Assembly: GCA_031420415.1 (NCBI GenBank)
Contig: JANOMT010000027.1
Location: forward strand, 1-64,000
Source: JANYGA01 sp031420415
GTDB lineage: Bacteria > Vulcanimicrobiota > Vulcanimicrobiia > Vulcanimicrobiales > Vulcanimicrobiaceae
DNA: 64,000 nucleotides
Direction of reading: 5' to 3'
Position numbers and translations under genes: made by a program. Within the stretch, counting starts at the first letter, position 1, and each line of letters begins with the position of its first letter. A model generated the notes under the pieces. It had not been told where the DNA came from. It saw only the letters and a program-made list of their open reading frames with translations, and did no database searches. This document shows positions 8,642 to 17,333 of this stretch, one piece after another.

Positions 8642-10588
8642 ATGACGACCTCGTGTGAATCGTGCGGCCAGCGCCCCGCGACCGTGCGCGACTACACATT
8701 GCGTGCGGGTTCGTGGATGGAAGCCGACGTCTGCGATGCCTGCGCGCGCAGCCGTCGGACGGCGATCATTCCGCTCCTCGGCTCGGCACTCGCTGCAGTA
8801 GCGCTCGCCGTCGGCACGGCCGTTGCGGTCGACCGTATCCAACGCAGCGACCGAGGTTCGGGCAGTGCCGATCCGCGCGCGTGGGCGAAGGGTCTTCGCA
8901 CGACGACGCCCACGCTCTCCGCGTACTCACGCGATCTCACGGCGGCCGCGAAAGCGGGCGAACTCGATCCGGTCATCGGTCGCGATACCGAGATCGAACG
9001 CGTCGTCGCAATCCTGTCGCGGCGCTCGAAAAATAATCCCGTCCTCGTGGGCGAGCCCGGCGTCGGAAAGACGGCAGTCGTGGAAGGCCTAGCACAGCGC
9101 ATCGCGAGCGGCGACGTGCCCGCGACTCTGCGCGATAAGCGCGTGCTCTCGCTCGCGCTCGGGCCGCTCGTTGCGGGCACGAAGTATCGCGGCGAGTTCG
9201 AAAGCCGCATCAAACGTATTCTCGAAGAAGTGAAGCGTTCGTCGCGCGAGGTGATTTTATTCATCGATGAACTTCATGCCCTCGTCGGCGCGGGCGCCGC
9301 GGAAGGGTCGCTCGATCTCTCGTCGATGATCAAGCCCGAACTCGCGCGCGGCGAACTGCAATGCATCGGTGCGACGACCTTCGATGAATATCGCAAACAC
9401 ATCGAAACCGACGCCGCGCTCGAGCGCCGCTTCCAGCCCGTGACCGTCGCCGAACCGACGATCGAACAGGCTGCGGGCATCTTACGCGGCTTGCGCAAAA
9501 AATACGCCGATCACCATCACGTCACGATCACCGATGCCGCAATCGACGCTGCTGCAGCGCTCTCGGCGCGATATATCGTCGATCGCTTCTTGCCCGATAA
9601 GGCGATCGATCTCATCGACGAAGCCTCGGCTTCCGTCGGACTCTCGGGCCGGACGACCGTCGAAGTCGCCGACGTCGCCGCGATCGTTTCGAAGTGGACG
9701 GGCATCCCGCAGGGCGCGCTAACCGAGGAGCAATCGCGAACGTTGCTCGCTTTGGAGAGCGCGCTTGCCAAACGCGTCGTCGGGCAAGACGCGGCGATCG
9801 CCTCCGTCGCGCAAGCGATCCGTCGCGGACGCGCGGGCCTCAAAGATCCACGCAAACCCGTCGGCGGCTTCCTCTTCATCGGGCAAAGCGGCATCGGCAA
9901 AACCGAACTCGCGCGCGCGATCGCGGCCGAATTATTCGGCACGGAAGACGCACTCGTGCGAATCGATCTCACCGAATACACCGAATCGCACACGGTGTCG
10001 CGTCTCCTCGGTGCGCCTCCCGGCTACGCGGGTCACGACGAGCCGGGCCAGCTCACCGAGCCCGTGCGTCGGCGGCCGTACTGCGTGGTGCTCTTCGATG
10101 AATTCGAGAAAGCCCACGGTGACGTCGCAGCAATTCTCTTGCAGATTCTCGACGACGGTCGCGTGACCGATGCGAAAGGGCGTGCGATCGATTTCCGCCA
10201 CGCGATCGTGATCCTCACGAGCAACGCCGATCCGACCGAACTCGAGATCTACCTACGTCCCGAACTCCTCAACCGCATCGACGACGTCGTGCACTTCAAT
10301 CCCCTCGGCGCGAAAGAAATCGAAGCGATCGTCGACCTGCAGATGCATGCCGTCGCACAACGACTCGGCGCGCTCCGCGTCTCGATCGTGCTCACCGAAG
10401 ACGCACGCCACTTTCTCGCAATGGAATCGCTTTCGGCGGGAAGCGGCGCGCGGTACGTCGCGCGCACGATCGCAAAGCTGGTGACCAATCAACTCTCGAC
10501 AGCAATCCTGAGCGGCACGATCAAAGAAGGGGGTGCGGCGCGCATCGAACTGCGCGACGCCGAGCGGATCGAGGTCGTCGCGGCGTAA
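8642..10588 (+). CDS. Membrane-anchored Clp/Hsp100-like double AAA+ ATPase with N-terminal zinc-finger
   Basis: 648 residues from ATG 8642. Instead of a Clp_N domain it begins with a zinc-knuckle (C5-x2-C8...C31-x2-C34) and one TM helix (about 41-63). D1 has Walker A GEPGVGKT (137-144) and Walker B VILFIDE (204-210). There is no long coiled-coil M domain before D2, whose Walker A is GQSGIGKT (414-421) and Walker B CVVLFDEFEKAH. D2 is well conserved (LLGAPPGYAGHDE, ELLNRID), but only ten residues separate TSN (526-528) from RPELLNRID (539-547), where ClpA/C/B have some tens and where ClpA/ClpC carry the ClpP-binding loop. It is thus likely a ClpP-independent, membrane-tethered unfoldase; client unknown. 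Confidence 0.9.
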   Translation: MTTSCESCGQRPATVRDYTLRAGSWMEADVCDACARSRRTAIIPLLGSALAAVALAVGTAVAVDRIQRSDRGSGSADPRAWAKGLRTTTPTLSAYSRDLTAAAKAGELDPVIGRDTEIERVVAILSRRSKNNPVLVGEPGVGKTAVVEGLAQRIASGDVPATLRDKRVLSLALGPLVAGTKYRGEFESRIKRILEEVKRSSREVILFIDELHALVGAGAAEGSLDLSSMIKPELARGELQCIGATTFDEYRKHIETDAALERRFQPVTVAEPTIEQAAGILRGLRKKYADHHHVTITDAAIDAAAALSARYIVDRFLPDKAIDLIDEASASVGLSGRTTVEVADVAAIVSKWTGIPQGALTEEQSRTLLALESALAKRVVGQDAAIASVAQAIRRGRAGLKDPRKPVGGFLFIGQSGIGKTELARAIAAELFGTEDALVRIDLTEYTESHTVSRLLGAPPGYAGHDEPGQLTEPVRRRPYCVVLFDEFEKAHGDVAAILLQILDDGRVTDAKGRAIDFRHAIVILTSNADPTELEIYLRPELLNRIDDVVHFNPLGAKEIEAIVDLQMHAVAQRLGALRVSIVLTEDARHFLAMESLSAGSGARYVARTIAKLVTNQLSTAILSGTIKEGGAARIELRDAERIEVVAA

Positions 10589-10610
10589 CGCCGTACGCTG
10601 CGGCCAACCC

Positions 10611-12830
10611 CTAAGCGCCGATCGCCCGACTCGTGTGGGACTTCACTTCGGCAAGCATCTCCGACACCGACGTCGTCGGTAATCGGCATGCGCCATCACG
10701 ACAGACGTACGCGGTCGCCTGTTTGCCGATCGTCACCTTGCCGGCGACGATTGGCGCCAGCACCGCGAGGGCTGCGGTTTCCCCGCCGTCCCTCGCGCCG
10801 AGCAACGCACGATTGGGCAGAAACATCCGGCGCAGCGCGTCGCGCAAAGGATCGCGCGCGTCACCGTCTTCCGGACGCACGATAACGATTTCGGGAACGA
10901 CGTCGCGTGCGAAATCGAGCGCGAGCAACATCTCGGCGAGCGACGTCGGGGCTTGTGCCAGAATCGTCGCGTAGGCCTGGAGCGCGCGCTCGGCGATTTT
11001 GCGCCACGCATCGTCAGCCGTCAGCGCATGCAGTCGAAGCGCGCTACGAATTGCGACCGACGCGCCCGTGGGCTCCGCGCCGTCATGGCTCGGTTTCTCG
11101 CGCGCGATGAGCCGCTCGTGATCGGCTGCGCTACGGAACCAGCCGCCGTTTTCCGCATCGCCGAAGAGCGTCTCGGTCGAGCGCGCGAGGGCGAGTGCGC
11201 GCGCGAGATAACGCGCATCGAACGTCGCTTCGTAGAGATCGAGGAGCCCCGCCACGACGAATGCGTCGTCTTCGAGAAAGCCCGCACCCGAGGTCTGCCC
11301 GTCTTTCCAGCTTCGCGCCAGGCGGCCGTCGCGCGTGAGACCGTTTGCGACGAATGCGGCCGCACGTTCGGCCGCGCGGACGTAGCGCGGCTCGTCGAGA
11401 ACGAATCCGCCGAGTGCGAACGCCGAGATCGCGAGACCGTTCCATCCGGCGAGAATCTTGTCGTCACGAATCGGATGCGGCCGCGCCTCGCGCGCGATGC
11501 GCAGGTGCTCGCGTGCCTTCGCGAGTGCGAGCCACTCCGCTTCATCGGGCCGTGGCACGAAGAGCACGTTCTTGCCTTCGAAATTGCCGCCGGGCACAAC
11601 ACCGTAAAACGCGATGAATCGATCCGCATCGTCGCCCAAAAGCGCGCGAATCTCATCCTCGCGCCAGACGAAGAACGTGCCCTCTTCGCCCTCACTGTCG
11701 GCATCGGTCGCGCTGTAGAAGCCGCCGTCGGGGGCCGTCATCTCGCGTATCAGATAATCGAGCGTGGTGCGCAACACGCGTGCGAAATCGGCGCGTCCGG
11801 TGACCTGATAGGCTTCCGCGTACGCGACCGCAAGCAACGCGTTATCGTAGAGCATCTTCTCGAAATGCGGCACGAGCCAACGCTCGTCGGTCGAGTAACG
11901 CGCGAAGCCGCCCGCGAGTTGATCGTGCATACCGCCCGCAGCCATCGCTTCGAGCGATTTCGTCGCCATCGCGAGCGCCTCGGCCGAACCCGTGCGCGCG
12001 TTTTCGCGCAACAGGAAACGCACGGGAAGACTCGAGGGAAATTTCGGAACACCCTGCAAGCCGCCGTGCTCGCGATCGAAGATGCGCTCGTAATCGACAC
12101 GCGCGCGATCGAGCACGTCCGTTCCCGGAAGTTCGCCACCTGCGGGAAAACCGGTCATCGACGCGCGGACGGCCCCGACGATCGACTCTGCGGATTGCGC
12201 CACCTTCGTGGGATCGTCGCGATAGATGCGCGCGAGATCGGCGCAGATCGAGCCGAAGCCGCGCCGCGCGCCGCGCACGCCATCGTACGGTGGCAGATAG
12301 GTCGCAGCAAAAAACGGTTGCCGATCGGCATCGAGCCACACGCTCATCGGCCAGCCGCCCTGCCGCGTGAGTGCTTGCAGAGCGGTCATGTAGACGGCAT
12401 CGACGTCGGGGCGTTCTTCGCGATCGACTTTGATCGCGACGTACTGTTCGTTGAGCAACGTCGCGATCTCGACGTCTTCGAACGACTCTTCTTCCATTAC
12501 GTGACACCAGTGACACGTCGAATAGCCAACCGAGAGGAACACCGGCCGGCCGCTGCGCCGCGCCTCGGCGAAGGCTTCATCGCTCCACGGATACCAATTC
12601 ACGGGGTTGTGCGCGTGTTGGCGCAGGTACGGACTTGTTTCGAGGATCAAGCGATTGGTAAAGGACGGTTGCAATTCGGCGCGATGCCGCGTGCGCGGGA
12701 TCTCGCCACGTGCGACCTGCTCGTCGAGCGCGCGTTCGAGTCGCACGCGCAAGACCTCTGAATATGCGATCGCGCTTGGTGGCGCCCCGAACTTAGCCGC
12801 GTCGGCAGCGTCCCGGGAACGCTCGCTCAC
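10611..12830 (-). CDS. Thioredoxin domain-containing DUF255 protein (YyaL/SSP411 family)
   Basis: 739 residues. A thioredoxin-like domain (about 56-220) carries NRLILETSPYLRQHAHNPVNWY and the CxxC-type STCHWCHVMEEESF with C106 and C109. It is followed by an (alpha/alpha)6-barrel-like region with GGMHDQLAGGFARYSTD and WLVPHFEKMLYDNA, both typical of YyaL/spermatogenesis-associated protein 20. Length fits the family plus an N-terminal extension of about 50 residues. The cellular role is not established; a redox or N-acylglucosamine-epimerase-like function has been suggested for the fold. Its GTG start overlaps the stop of the TlpA-like gene (GTGA), so the two thioredoxin-fold proteins are coupled. 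Confidence 0.9.
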   Translation of the reverse strand: MSERSRDAADAAKFGAPPSAIAYSEVLRVRLERALDEQVARGEIPRTRHRAELQPSFTNRLILETSPYLRQHAHNPVNWYPWSDEAFAEARRSGRPVFLSVGYSTCHWCHVMEEESFEDVEIATLLNEQYVAIKVDREERPDVDAVYMTALQALTRQGGWPMSVWLDADRQPFFAATYLPPYDGVRGARRGFGSICADLARIYRDDPTKVAQSAESIVGAVRASMTGFPAGGELPGTDVLDRARVDYERIFDREHGGLQGVPKFPSSLPVRFLLRENARTGSAEALAMATKSLEAMAAGGMHDQLAGGFARYSTDERWLVPHFEKMLYDNALLAVAYAEAYQVTGRADFARVLRTTLDYLIREMTAPDGGFYSATDADSEGEEGTFFVWREDEIRALLGDDADRFIAFYGVVPGGNFEGKNVLFVPRPDEAEWLALAKAREHLRIAREARPHPIRDDKILAGWNGLAISAFALGGFVLDEPRYVRAAERAAAFVANGLTRDGRLARSWKDGQTSGAGFLEDDAFVVAGLLDLYEATFDARYLARALALARSTETLFGDAENGGWFRSAADHERLIAREKPSHDGAEPTGASVAIRSALRLHALTADDAWRKIAERALQAYATILAQAPTSLAEMLLALDFARDVVPEIVIVRPEDGDARDPLRDALRRMFLPNRALLGARDGGETAALAVLAPIVAGKVTIGKQATAYVCRDGACRLPTTSVSEMLAEVKSHTSRAIGA

Positions 12831-13333
12831 AAGATTTTTTTAATCGCGTCTTCGACATCGGCGCGCTCCATCTCGCCGATCCGATAGGTGCTAACCTTAC
12901 CCGCCTTATCGATGAAAACGTGAATCGGCAAACCGATCGCACCGTAATCTTTGCCCATCGTCCCGTCATCGAGCACGATCGCGAACGGCCACTTGTATTT
13001 GTGCGCGAAATCGAGCGCCTTCGTCTTGTCTTCCTGTTCGTTCACACCGATCGTCGCGAGCCCGCGACGATGGTACTTGCCATAGAGTTGCGCGACGGTC
13101 GCGGCCTCGTTATTACACGGGCCGCACCACGACGCGAAGAAATTAAGATACGTCGGCTTTCCTCGATATTGCGCGAGCGAGAGCGTGCCTCCGGTTGCCT
13201 TGGGGAGCGAGAACGCGGGTGCGACGTCGCCCGCATGCGGCGCCGCGCTCGCAACGATCGGTACGAGGACGGCGAACGCGCCGATGGCCGCGGCCATCCT
13301 CATTTTTCGCAAGACGATGGGTTCGTGAATCAA
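12827..13333 (-). CDS. TlpA/ResA-like secreted thioredoxin
   Basis: 168 residues. I chose TTG at 13333 because GGAG sits 7 nt upstream and it gives a signal peptide (MRMAAAIGAFAVLVPIVASA after a short basic lead). The mature domain has FSLPKATGGTLSL, then NFFASWCGPCNNEAATV with the redox pair C70/C73, IVLDDGTMGKDYGAIGLPIHVFI with the cis-Pro of the thioredoxin fold, and ends in a short helix. This is the AhpC-TSA/TlpA class of extracytoplasmic disulfide reductases (cytochrome c maturation, oxidative stress). No cytochrome genes are nearby. Translationally coupled to the DUF255 gene. Confidence 0.88.
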   Translation of the reverse strand: MIHEPIVLRKMRMAAAIGAFAVLVPIVASAAPHAGDVAPAFSLPKATGGTLSLAQYRGKPTYLNFFASWCGPCNNEAATVAQLYGKYHRRGLATIGVNEQEDKTKALDFAHKYKWPFAIVLDDGTMGKDYGAIGLPIHVFIDKAGKVSTYRIGEMERADVEDAIKKIL

Positions 13334-13428
13334 GGCGGATCTCCAAGGGGTCGAGGGCTTCGCCACTTTATCGACCACGAATCGACGTTCCCGGTTGCAC
13401 GTTCCGAGCCGACATACGGTCCGCCCGG

Positions 13429-14325
13429 TTAGTGCACCGTAAACGATGGGTACGGCGCGTGTGATGCATCATCGCGCATCTGCACGAGCAATTCGTCGAC
13501 CGAGTCGAATTTACGTTGCTCGCGTACGAAGCGAAAGTCACGCAGCCTCAACTCTTCGCCGTAGACCGTGCGTTGGAAATCGAGGAGCCATGCTTCGACG
13601 GTTCGCGCGGTACCGGCGAACGTCGGGTTCGTTCCAATCGAAACGAGTCCGCGATAATCGCGGCCCTCGTGACGCCCCACGATCGCGTAAACACCGTCGG
13701 CGGGGAGCGTCTTCTCCGGCGGCACCGTAAGATTCGCCGTGGGAAAACCGAGATCGTGACCCCGTCCGGCACCGAGCGTAATGCGGCCGCGTACTTCGTA
13801 CGATCCGCCGAGCAAACGGTTCGCCGTCGTCATGTCGCCGCGCAGAATCGCTTCGCGGATACGCGTGCTCGAGACCCGTTCGCCCGTATCGATGACGCGT
13901 TCGACGGCCACGACCTCGGTGCCGACCGTTGCGAGCGTCTCACGCGCGAGCGTCGCATCGCCCATGCGACGCGCACCGAATCGAAAGTTCTCACCGACGA
14001 CGAGCGTCTTCGCGCCAAGGGTCCCGTGCACGACGTCGAGACAAAACGTACGTGCGTCGACCTCCGCAATCCGCTCGTCGAACGGTAACAGGTACAGCTC
14101 GTCCACCCCCGCCGCCGCGAGCAGATTCAAACGTTCTTCGACCGTCGTGATCAACGGCGGAACCTTATCTGGGCGCAGATAGGTCGCGGGGTGGTTACGA
14201 AAGGTCAGCACGGCGGCGCGATAACCTGGGCGACGTTCGCGTAAGAGCGAGCGCACGATCTCCCGATGTCCGCGATGAAATCCATCGAAAAAACCGAGCG
14301 CCAAAACGAGCGGTCGCGCCTCCAT
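13429..14325 (-). CDS. ribF: Bifunctional riboflavin kinase/FAD synthetase
   Basis: 298 residues from ATG 14325; a TTG at 14355 is an alternative start. The N-terminal nucleotidyltransferase domain has GFFDGFHRGH (11-20), matching GxFDGxHxGH, and a later STRIREAI. The C-terminal riboflavin kinase domain begins LLGGSYEVRGRITLGAGRG and has GFPTANL. It phosphorylates riboflavin to FMN and adenylylates FMN to FAD. Full length for the family. It closes the rimP-to-ribF operon, 34 nt after truB, the same order (truB-ribF) as in many Firmicutes and Actinobacteria. Confidence 0.95.
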   Translation of the reverse strand: MEARPLVLALGFFDGFHRGHREIVRSLLRERRPGYRAAVLTFRNHPATYLRPDKVPPLITTVEERLNLLAAAGVDELYLLPFDERIAEVDARTFCLDVVHGTLGAKTLVVGENFRFGARRMGDATLARETLATVGTEVVAVERVIDTGERVSSTRIREAILRGDMTTANRLLGGSYEVRGRITLGAGRGHDLGFPTANLTVPPEKTLPADGVYAIVGRHEGRDYRGLVSIGTNPTFAGTARTVEAWLLDFQRTVYGEELRLRDFRFVREQRKFDSVDELLVQMRDDASHAPYPSFTVH

Positions 14326-14359
14326 CGGGGCTTCGATCTGATGATGAATCTTCAACGGT

Positions 14360-15229
14360 TTACTGAAAGACCTTACGCGGAGCGAGCAGGGCGCCGACGG
14401 CTTCGCCGACGCCGACGAGCGTGCGCGACGAATCGCGCACGAAGAGGTGTTTCGACGCCGATCCATGCGGCAATGGCACGAGCCGTCCCGCACGGAAATC
14501 CGCCGATCCGCGACCATCGAGCACGATCGTGGGAAAGGGCAAGATCGCTTCGGGTGAGATGAGGGCCGCGTGCGGATCCGCTTCGATCTCGTCGAACGTG
14601 CGGCTTTCGTACAACACGAAAGGCCCCGCGCCGTCGCGTAAGAGTGCGCCCATATGCGCGGCGCAATGGATCGCCGTGCCGAGGTCCTCGCAGAGCGTGC
14701 GGACATACGTGCCTTCGGAGCATGCGAGCGCCATGCGTGCGATGCCGTTCTCGTAGCCCAATAACGTGAGGCCATAAATCGTGATCTTGCGCGGCGGTCG
14801 TTCCACGATCTCTCCACGCCGCGCGAGCGTGTAGAGCCGCTCGCCATCGATCGATACGGCACTGTACATCGGGGGAATCTGCTCGATCGCGCCGACGAAT
14901 TGCGGGATTGCAGCCTCGAGCGCTTCTCGCGCATCTTGCGGAATGCGCGTTTGACGTAGCGTGTTGCCCGTGGCATCGCCCGTGGTCGTCGAGCGTCCGA
15001 GCACGAGCGTGAACGTATACGATTTGCGACGATCGTCCATCAAGGGAATGAGCCGGGTGGCCTTGCCGATTGCGAGGGGAAGCACGCCCGCCGCCATCGG
15101 GTCGAGGGTGCCGAGATGCCCGAGCGGCAATTTGCTCCCACCGAGTTGCGAGTAGAGCTTGCGCACGCGGACGCCCGCCTGCGTCGAGGATGGCCCCGCC
15201 GGCTTGAAGAGATTGACGAACCCGAGCAT
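14360..15229 (-). CDS. truB: tRNA pseudouridine(55) synthase
   Basis: 289 residues. The catalytic loop GHLGTLDPMAAGVLPLAIG has the nucleophilic aspartate D43. The N-terminal GFVNLFKPAGPSSTQ and the central KSYTFTLVLGRSTTTGDATG are TruB signatures, and a PUA-like tail follows. It isomerises U55 in the T-loop of tRNAs. It lies between nrnA (14-nt gap) and ribF in the conserved translation operon. Confidence 0.96.
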   Translation of the reverse strand: MLGFVNLFKPAGPSSTQAGVRVRKLYSQLGGSKLPLGHLGTLDPMAAGVLPLAIGKATRLIPLMDDRRKSYTFTLVLGRSTTTGDATGNTLRQTRIPQDAREALEAAIPQFVGAIEQIPPMYSAVSIDGERLYTLARRGEIVERPPRKITIYGLTLLGYENGIARMALACSEGTYVRTLCEDLGTAIHCAAHMGALLRDGAGPFVLYESRTFDEIEADPHAALISPEAILPFPTIVLDGRGSADFRAGRLVPLPHGSASKHLFVRDSSRTLVGVGEAVGALLAPRKVFQ

Positions 15230-15243
15230 CGCGGCCGGGGCGG

Positions 15244-16221
15244 CTATAAGCCTTCCGCGAGAATGGCTTCACGCACCGCAACGATCGCGTCGGCGAGCGT
15301 TCCCCGATACGTCAAACCCGATGCCCGGTGATGTCCGCCGCCACCGAGTCGGCCTGCTGCTTGCTGCACGTTAACACGACCGTTACCGCGCAGACTCACG
15401 CGAATATCGCCATCGTAGTTTTTGAAGAGTGCCGCGACATCCACGCCTTCGACCGAGCGCAGATGCTGGATGATCTCCTCGGTATCTTCGCCATCCGCGC
15501 CCGTCTCCATGAGCATCTTCTCATCGACGAGCGACCAACAAAATTTCCCGTCCATCTCGAGCCGCGATTCCGCAAGCGCGCGACCGACGATGCGAATCGC
15601 GGCGATCCGCTTGTTCGCAAAAATCTTTTCGGTGATCTCATCTTTATCGGCGCCGAGATCGGTGAGTTCGGCTGAGATGCGCAAAACATTGGCCGTCGTG
15701 TTCGAATGCATGAACCCGCCGGTGTCGGTCATGATCGTCGTGAGCAAATTCGTCGCGATTTCTTTCGTGATCGGCACGTCCATCGCACGCAACAAACGTA
15801 GCACGCACGTCCCGGTCGAGCACTCGTCGCTGAGCACGTAGTTGAGCGCACCGAAATGCGTGTTGCCGAGATGGTGATCGATATCGAGCACGTTGGCGCG
15901 ATCGAGTTCGGGCAGATACTCACCCGCGCGCGACGTGTCGCTCATATCGCAGAAGATCCACAGCGCGTCGCTCGGGAAATCGGCGGGGATCTCGCGCGCG
16001 ACCCGATCGGAATCGGGCAAGAAGCGCAGGTTGCGCGGCACGGGATCCTGTTGGAAATAGGCCACGCGCTTGCCCATGGTGCGTAGCGCGATTCCGAGCG
16101 CGAGCCCGGCACCGAGCGTATCGCCATCGGGCTTGACGTGGCTGACGAAGACGAACGCCGAACGCTTGCGGAGTTCGGCTACGACTTCTTCCGTCGTAGA
16201 GGGAGAGAGGGCGGTCTGCAT
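15244..16221 (-). CDS. nrnA: DHH-family phosphoesterase, nanoRNase/pAp phosphatase
   Basis: 325 residues. DHH-domain metal ligands are seen in FVSHVKPDGDTLGAGLALG (D32, D34), FCDMSDTSRAG and VLDIDHHLGN (DHH at about 115-117). The C-terminal DHHA1 domain ends with the substrate-binding GGGGHHRASG. NrnA-type enzymes degrade 2-5 nt RNAs and pAp. Placement after rbfA and before truB is the usual Terrabacteria order. The ATG shares TAATG with the stop of a 39-codon ORF, which suggests coupled translation. Confidence 0.93.
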   Translation of the reverse strand: MQTALSPSTTEEVVAELRKRSAFVFVSHVKPDGDTLGAGLALGIALRTMGKRVAYFQQDPVPRNLRFLPDSDRVAREIPADFPSDALWIFCDMSDTSRAGEYLPELDRANVLDIDHHLGNTHFGALNYVLSDECSTGTCVLRLLRAMDVPITKEIATNLLTTIMTDTGGFMHSNTTANVLRISAELTDLGADKDEITEKIFANKRIAAIRIVGRALAESRLEMDGKFCWSLVDEKMLMETGADGEDTEEIIQHLRSVEGVDVAALFKNYDGDIRVSLRGNGRVNVQQAAGRLGGGGHHRASGLTYRGTLADAIVAVREAILAEGL

Positions 16222-16340
16222 TACCGAATGGTCTCTACTTTCATCGTGGAGTTCGTGCGTCGGAGTCCGCGCGCTACACTCGCAGCAATCTCGCTATCGT
16301 CGTCGATCCGATCGAACGTGCTTTGCGTGCGCTCACGCAT
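16221..16340 (-). CDS. Candidate 39-aa coupled small ORF between rbfA and nrnA
   Basis: ATG at 16340 overlaps the rbfA stop by 8 nt, and its TAA (16223-16221) shares two bases with the nrnA ATG (TAATG). The encoded peptide starts MRERTQSTFDRIDDDSEIAA and is charged, without a TM segment or known motif. Both junctions have the geometry used by every other gene pair in this operon, which is the main evidence. It could equally be a coupling peptide that feeds ribosomes to nrnA, or chance in a 111-nt spacer. No family recognised. Confidence 0.4.
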   Translation of the reverse strand: MRERTQSTFDRIDDDSEIAASVARGLRRTNSTMKVETIR

Positions 16341-16725
16341 GCTCGCCCTCCGAATCGCTAGGCGTCGCAGTCGCCGTCACCACTTCGCTTGCGGTTCGTG
16401 CGAGGACTTTGCTCAGCGCGATCGCCTTTTCCGTCGAGCGATCTTCGACGAATTCGAGTTCGGGTGTATGGCGCAAGGCGACGGCGTGGCCGAGTTCACC
16501 ACGCAAGAAGCCCTTCGCGGATTCGAGCGCGATCATGCTTTGCTTGGCGACATGGCGATCGCCGATGATCGAGACGTAGATGCGGGCACGCTGGAGATCG
16601 TTCGTGATCTCGACGCGCGTGACGGTCGCAAACCCGAGCCGCGGATCTTTGAGTTCCGTCGAGATCAATCGCGCGAGTTCTCGCTGCAGCTCGTGATCGA
16701 TGCGCCCCATGCGCTCGCGTTTCAT
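16333..16725 (-). CDS. rbfA: 30S ribosome-binding factor A
   Basis: 130 residues. It begins MKRERMGRIDHELQRELARL and continues with ELKDPRLGFATVTRVEITNDL, the RbfA KH-like signature, then ARIYVSI, and LRHTPELEFVEDRS in the last strand. It assists late maturation of the 16S 5' region in 30S subunits. Its position downstream of infB is conserved, although here two small membrane-protein genes and a 194-nt spacer intervene. Confidence 0.95.
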   Translation of the reverse strand: MKRERMGRIDHELQRELARLISTELKDPRLGFATVTRVEITNDLQRARIYVSIIGDRHVAKQSMIALESAKGFLRGELGHAVALRHTPELEFVEDRSTEKAIALSKVLARTASEVVTATATPSDSEGEHA

Positions 16726-16861
16726 ACGGGTCCTTTCGGGATCTTGCGACCGCCTTCGTCTCGACCTGTCCTATTCGACGGAGAACGCGAAGATTCGTTC
16801 TTCGACATCGCCGAGGCAAAGACGCACTGGCGGCCGCGCGCAAATCGGCCGGTTTCGCGCT

Positions 16862-16879
16862 GCCGCGGAGGCCCGCGGC
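16862..16879. other. Strong hairpin in the spacer before rbfA
   Basis: A perfect 7-bp stem GCCGCGG/CCGCGGC with a 4-nt loop, within the 194-nt gap (16726-16919) between the 137-aa membrane-protein gene and rbfA. A second, 5-bp hairpin (16900-16915) lies 4 nt after the upstream stop codon and is followed by TTTC on the minus strand. Neither has a proper U-tract, so a full terminator is doubtful; partial termination or RNA processing before rbfA is possible. No convincing gene is seen in the gap. Confidence 0.4.
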
Positions 16880-16919
16880 GTCGTTCTCATTCGCTGAAAC
16901 GGAGGCTTCGCTCCGAGCC

Positions 16920-17333
16920 CTACACGGATCGATCGCGCGAGAGTTGCTGGCGCCGGTACGCGAAAAGGCCGACGATGACGAGGAGCGCGATCGAGCCGAG
17001 AGCGCTATAGATATCGTTCTGCAAGATCGACGGGCGTTTCTGATCTTGGACGATGTCGACGATCTGGCGACCGAGCAGCCCGACCGCAACCGCCCCACCG
17101 CCGACCAGAAGCGCCGTCCACAGCCGCGCGTTGCTTGCCGTCGGCACGGCCCGCGCCGCCGTGGTCGCACTCGCCGCGCGAGCTTGCGCCCGACGCTGCT
17201 TTGCCGGTACCGCCGTCGTCGGAACGGATGCGTCATCGCCCGGATTGGCGCTCGAACGAAGCGCGCGTTCGCGCCTCGCGGCGATCGCCTTCCGGCGCGC
17301 AGCTCCTTCAGAGCGCGTTTCACGACGACTCAC
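16920..17333 (-). CDS. Hypothetical two-TM membrane protein, basic Ala-rich N-terminus
   Basis: 137 residues. The first ~65 are basic, Ala/Arg-rich and low-complexity (SRRETRSEGAARRKAIAARR). Then come two TM helices, LWTALLVGGGAVAVGLLG and SALGSIALLVIVGLFAY, with a short polar stretch between and a basic tail. The GTG start at 17333 is supported because it overlaps the stop of the 58-aa ORF upstream (GTGA). It occupies the infB-rbfA interval where other bacteria often have a DUF503 (YlxP) gene, but it does not resemble DUF503. No family recognised. Confidence 0.65.
   Translation of the reverse strand: MSRRETRSEGAARRKAIAARRERALRSSANPGDDASVPTTAVPAKQRRAQARAASATTAARAVPTASNARLWTALLVGGGAVAVGLLGRQIVDIVQDQKRPSILQNDIYSALGSIALLVIVGLFAYRRQQLSRDRSV

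Noticed and set aside
10953..12761. A 602-codon open frame on the plus strand
   Set aside because: Antisense shadow of the YyaL/DUF255 gene; composition is the complement pattern of its codons and no motif is present.
13429..14976. Extended version of RibF covering truB
   Set aside because: The N-terminal 200+ residues are truB read out of frame; RibF homology begins at ATG 14325.
16738..16896. A 39-codon minus-strand ORF inside the rbfA upstream gap
   Set aside because: No coupling to either neighbour, low-complexity Arg/Pro-rich product and no ribosome site.
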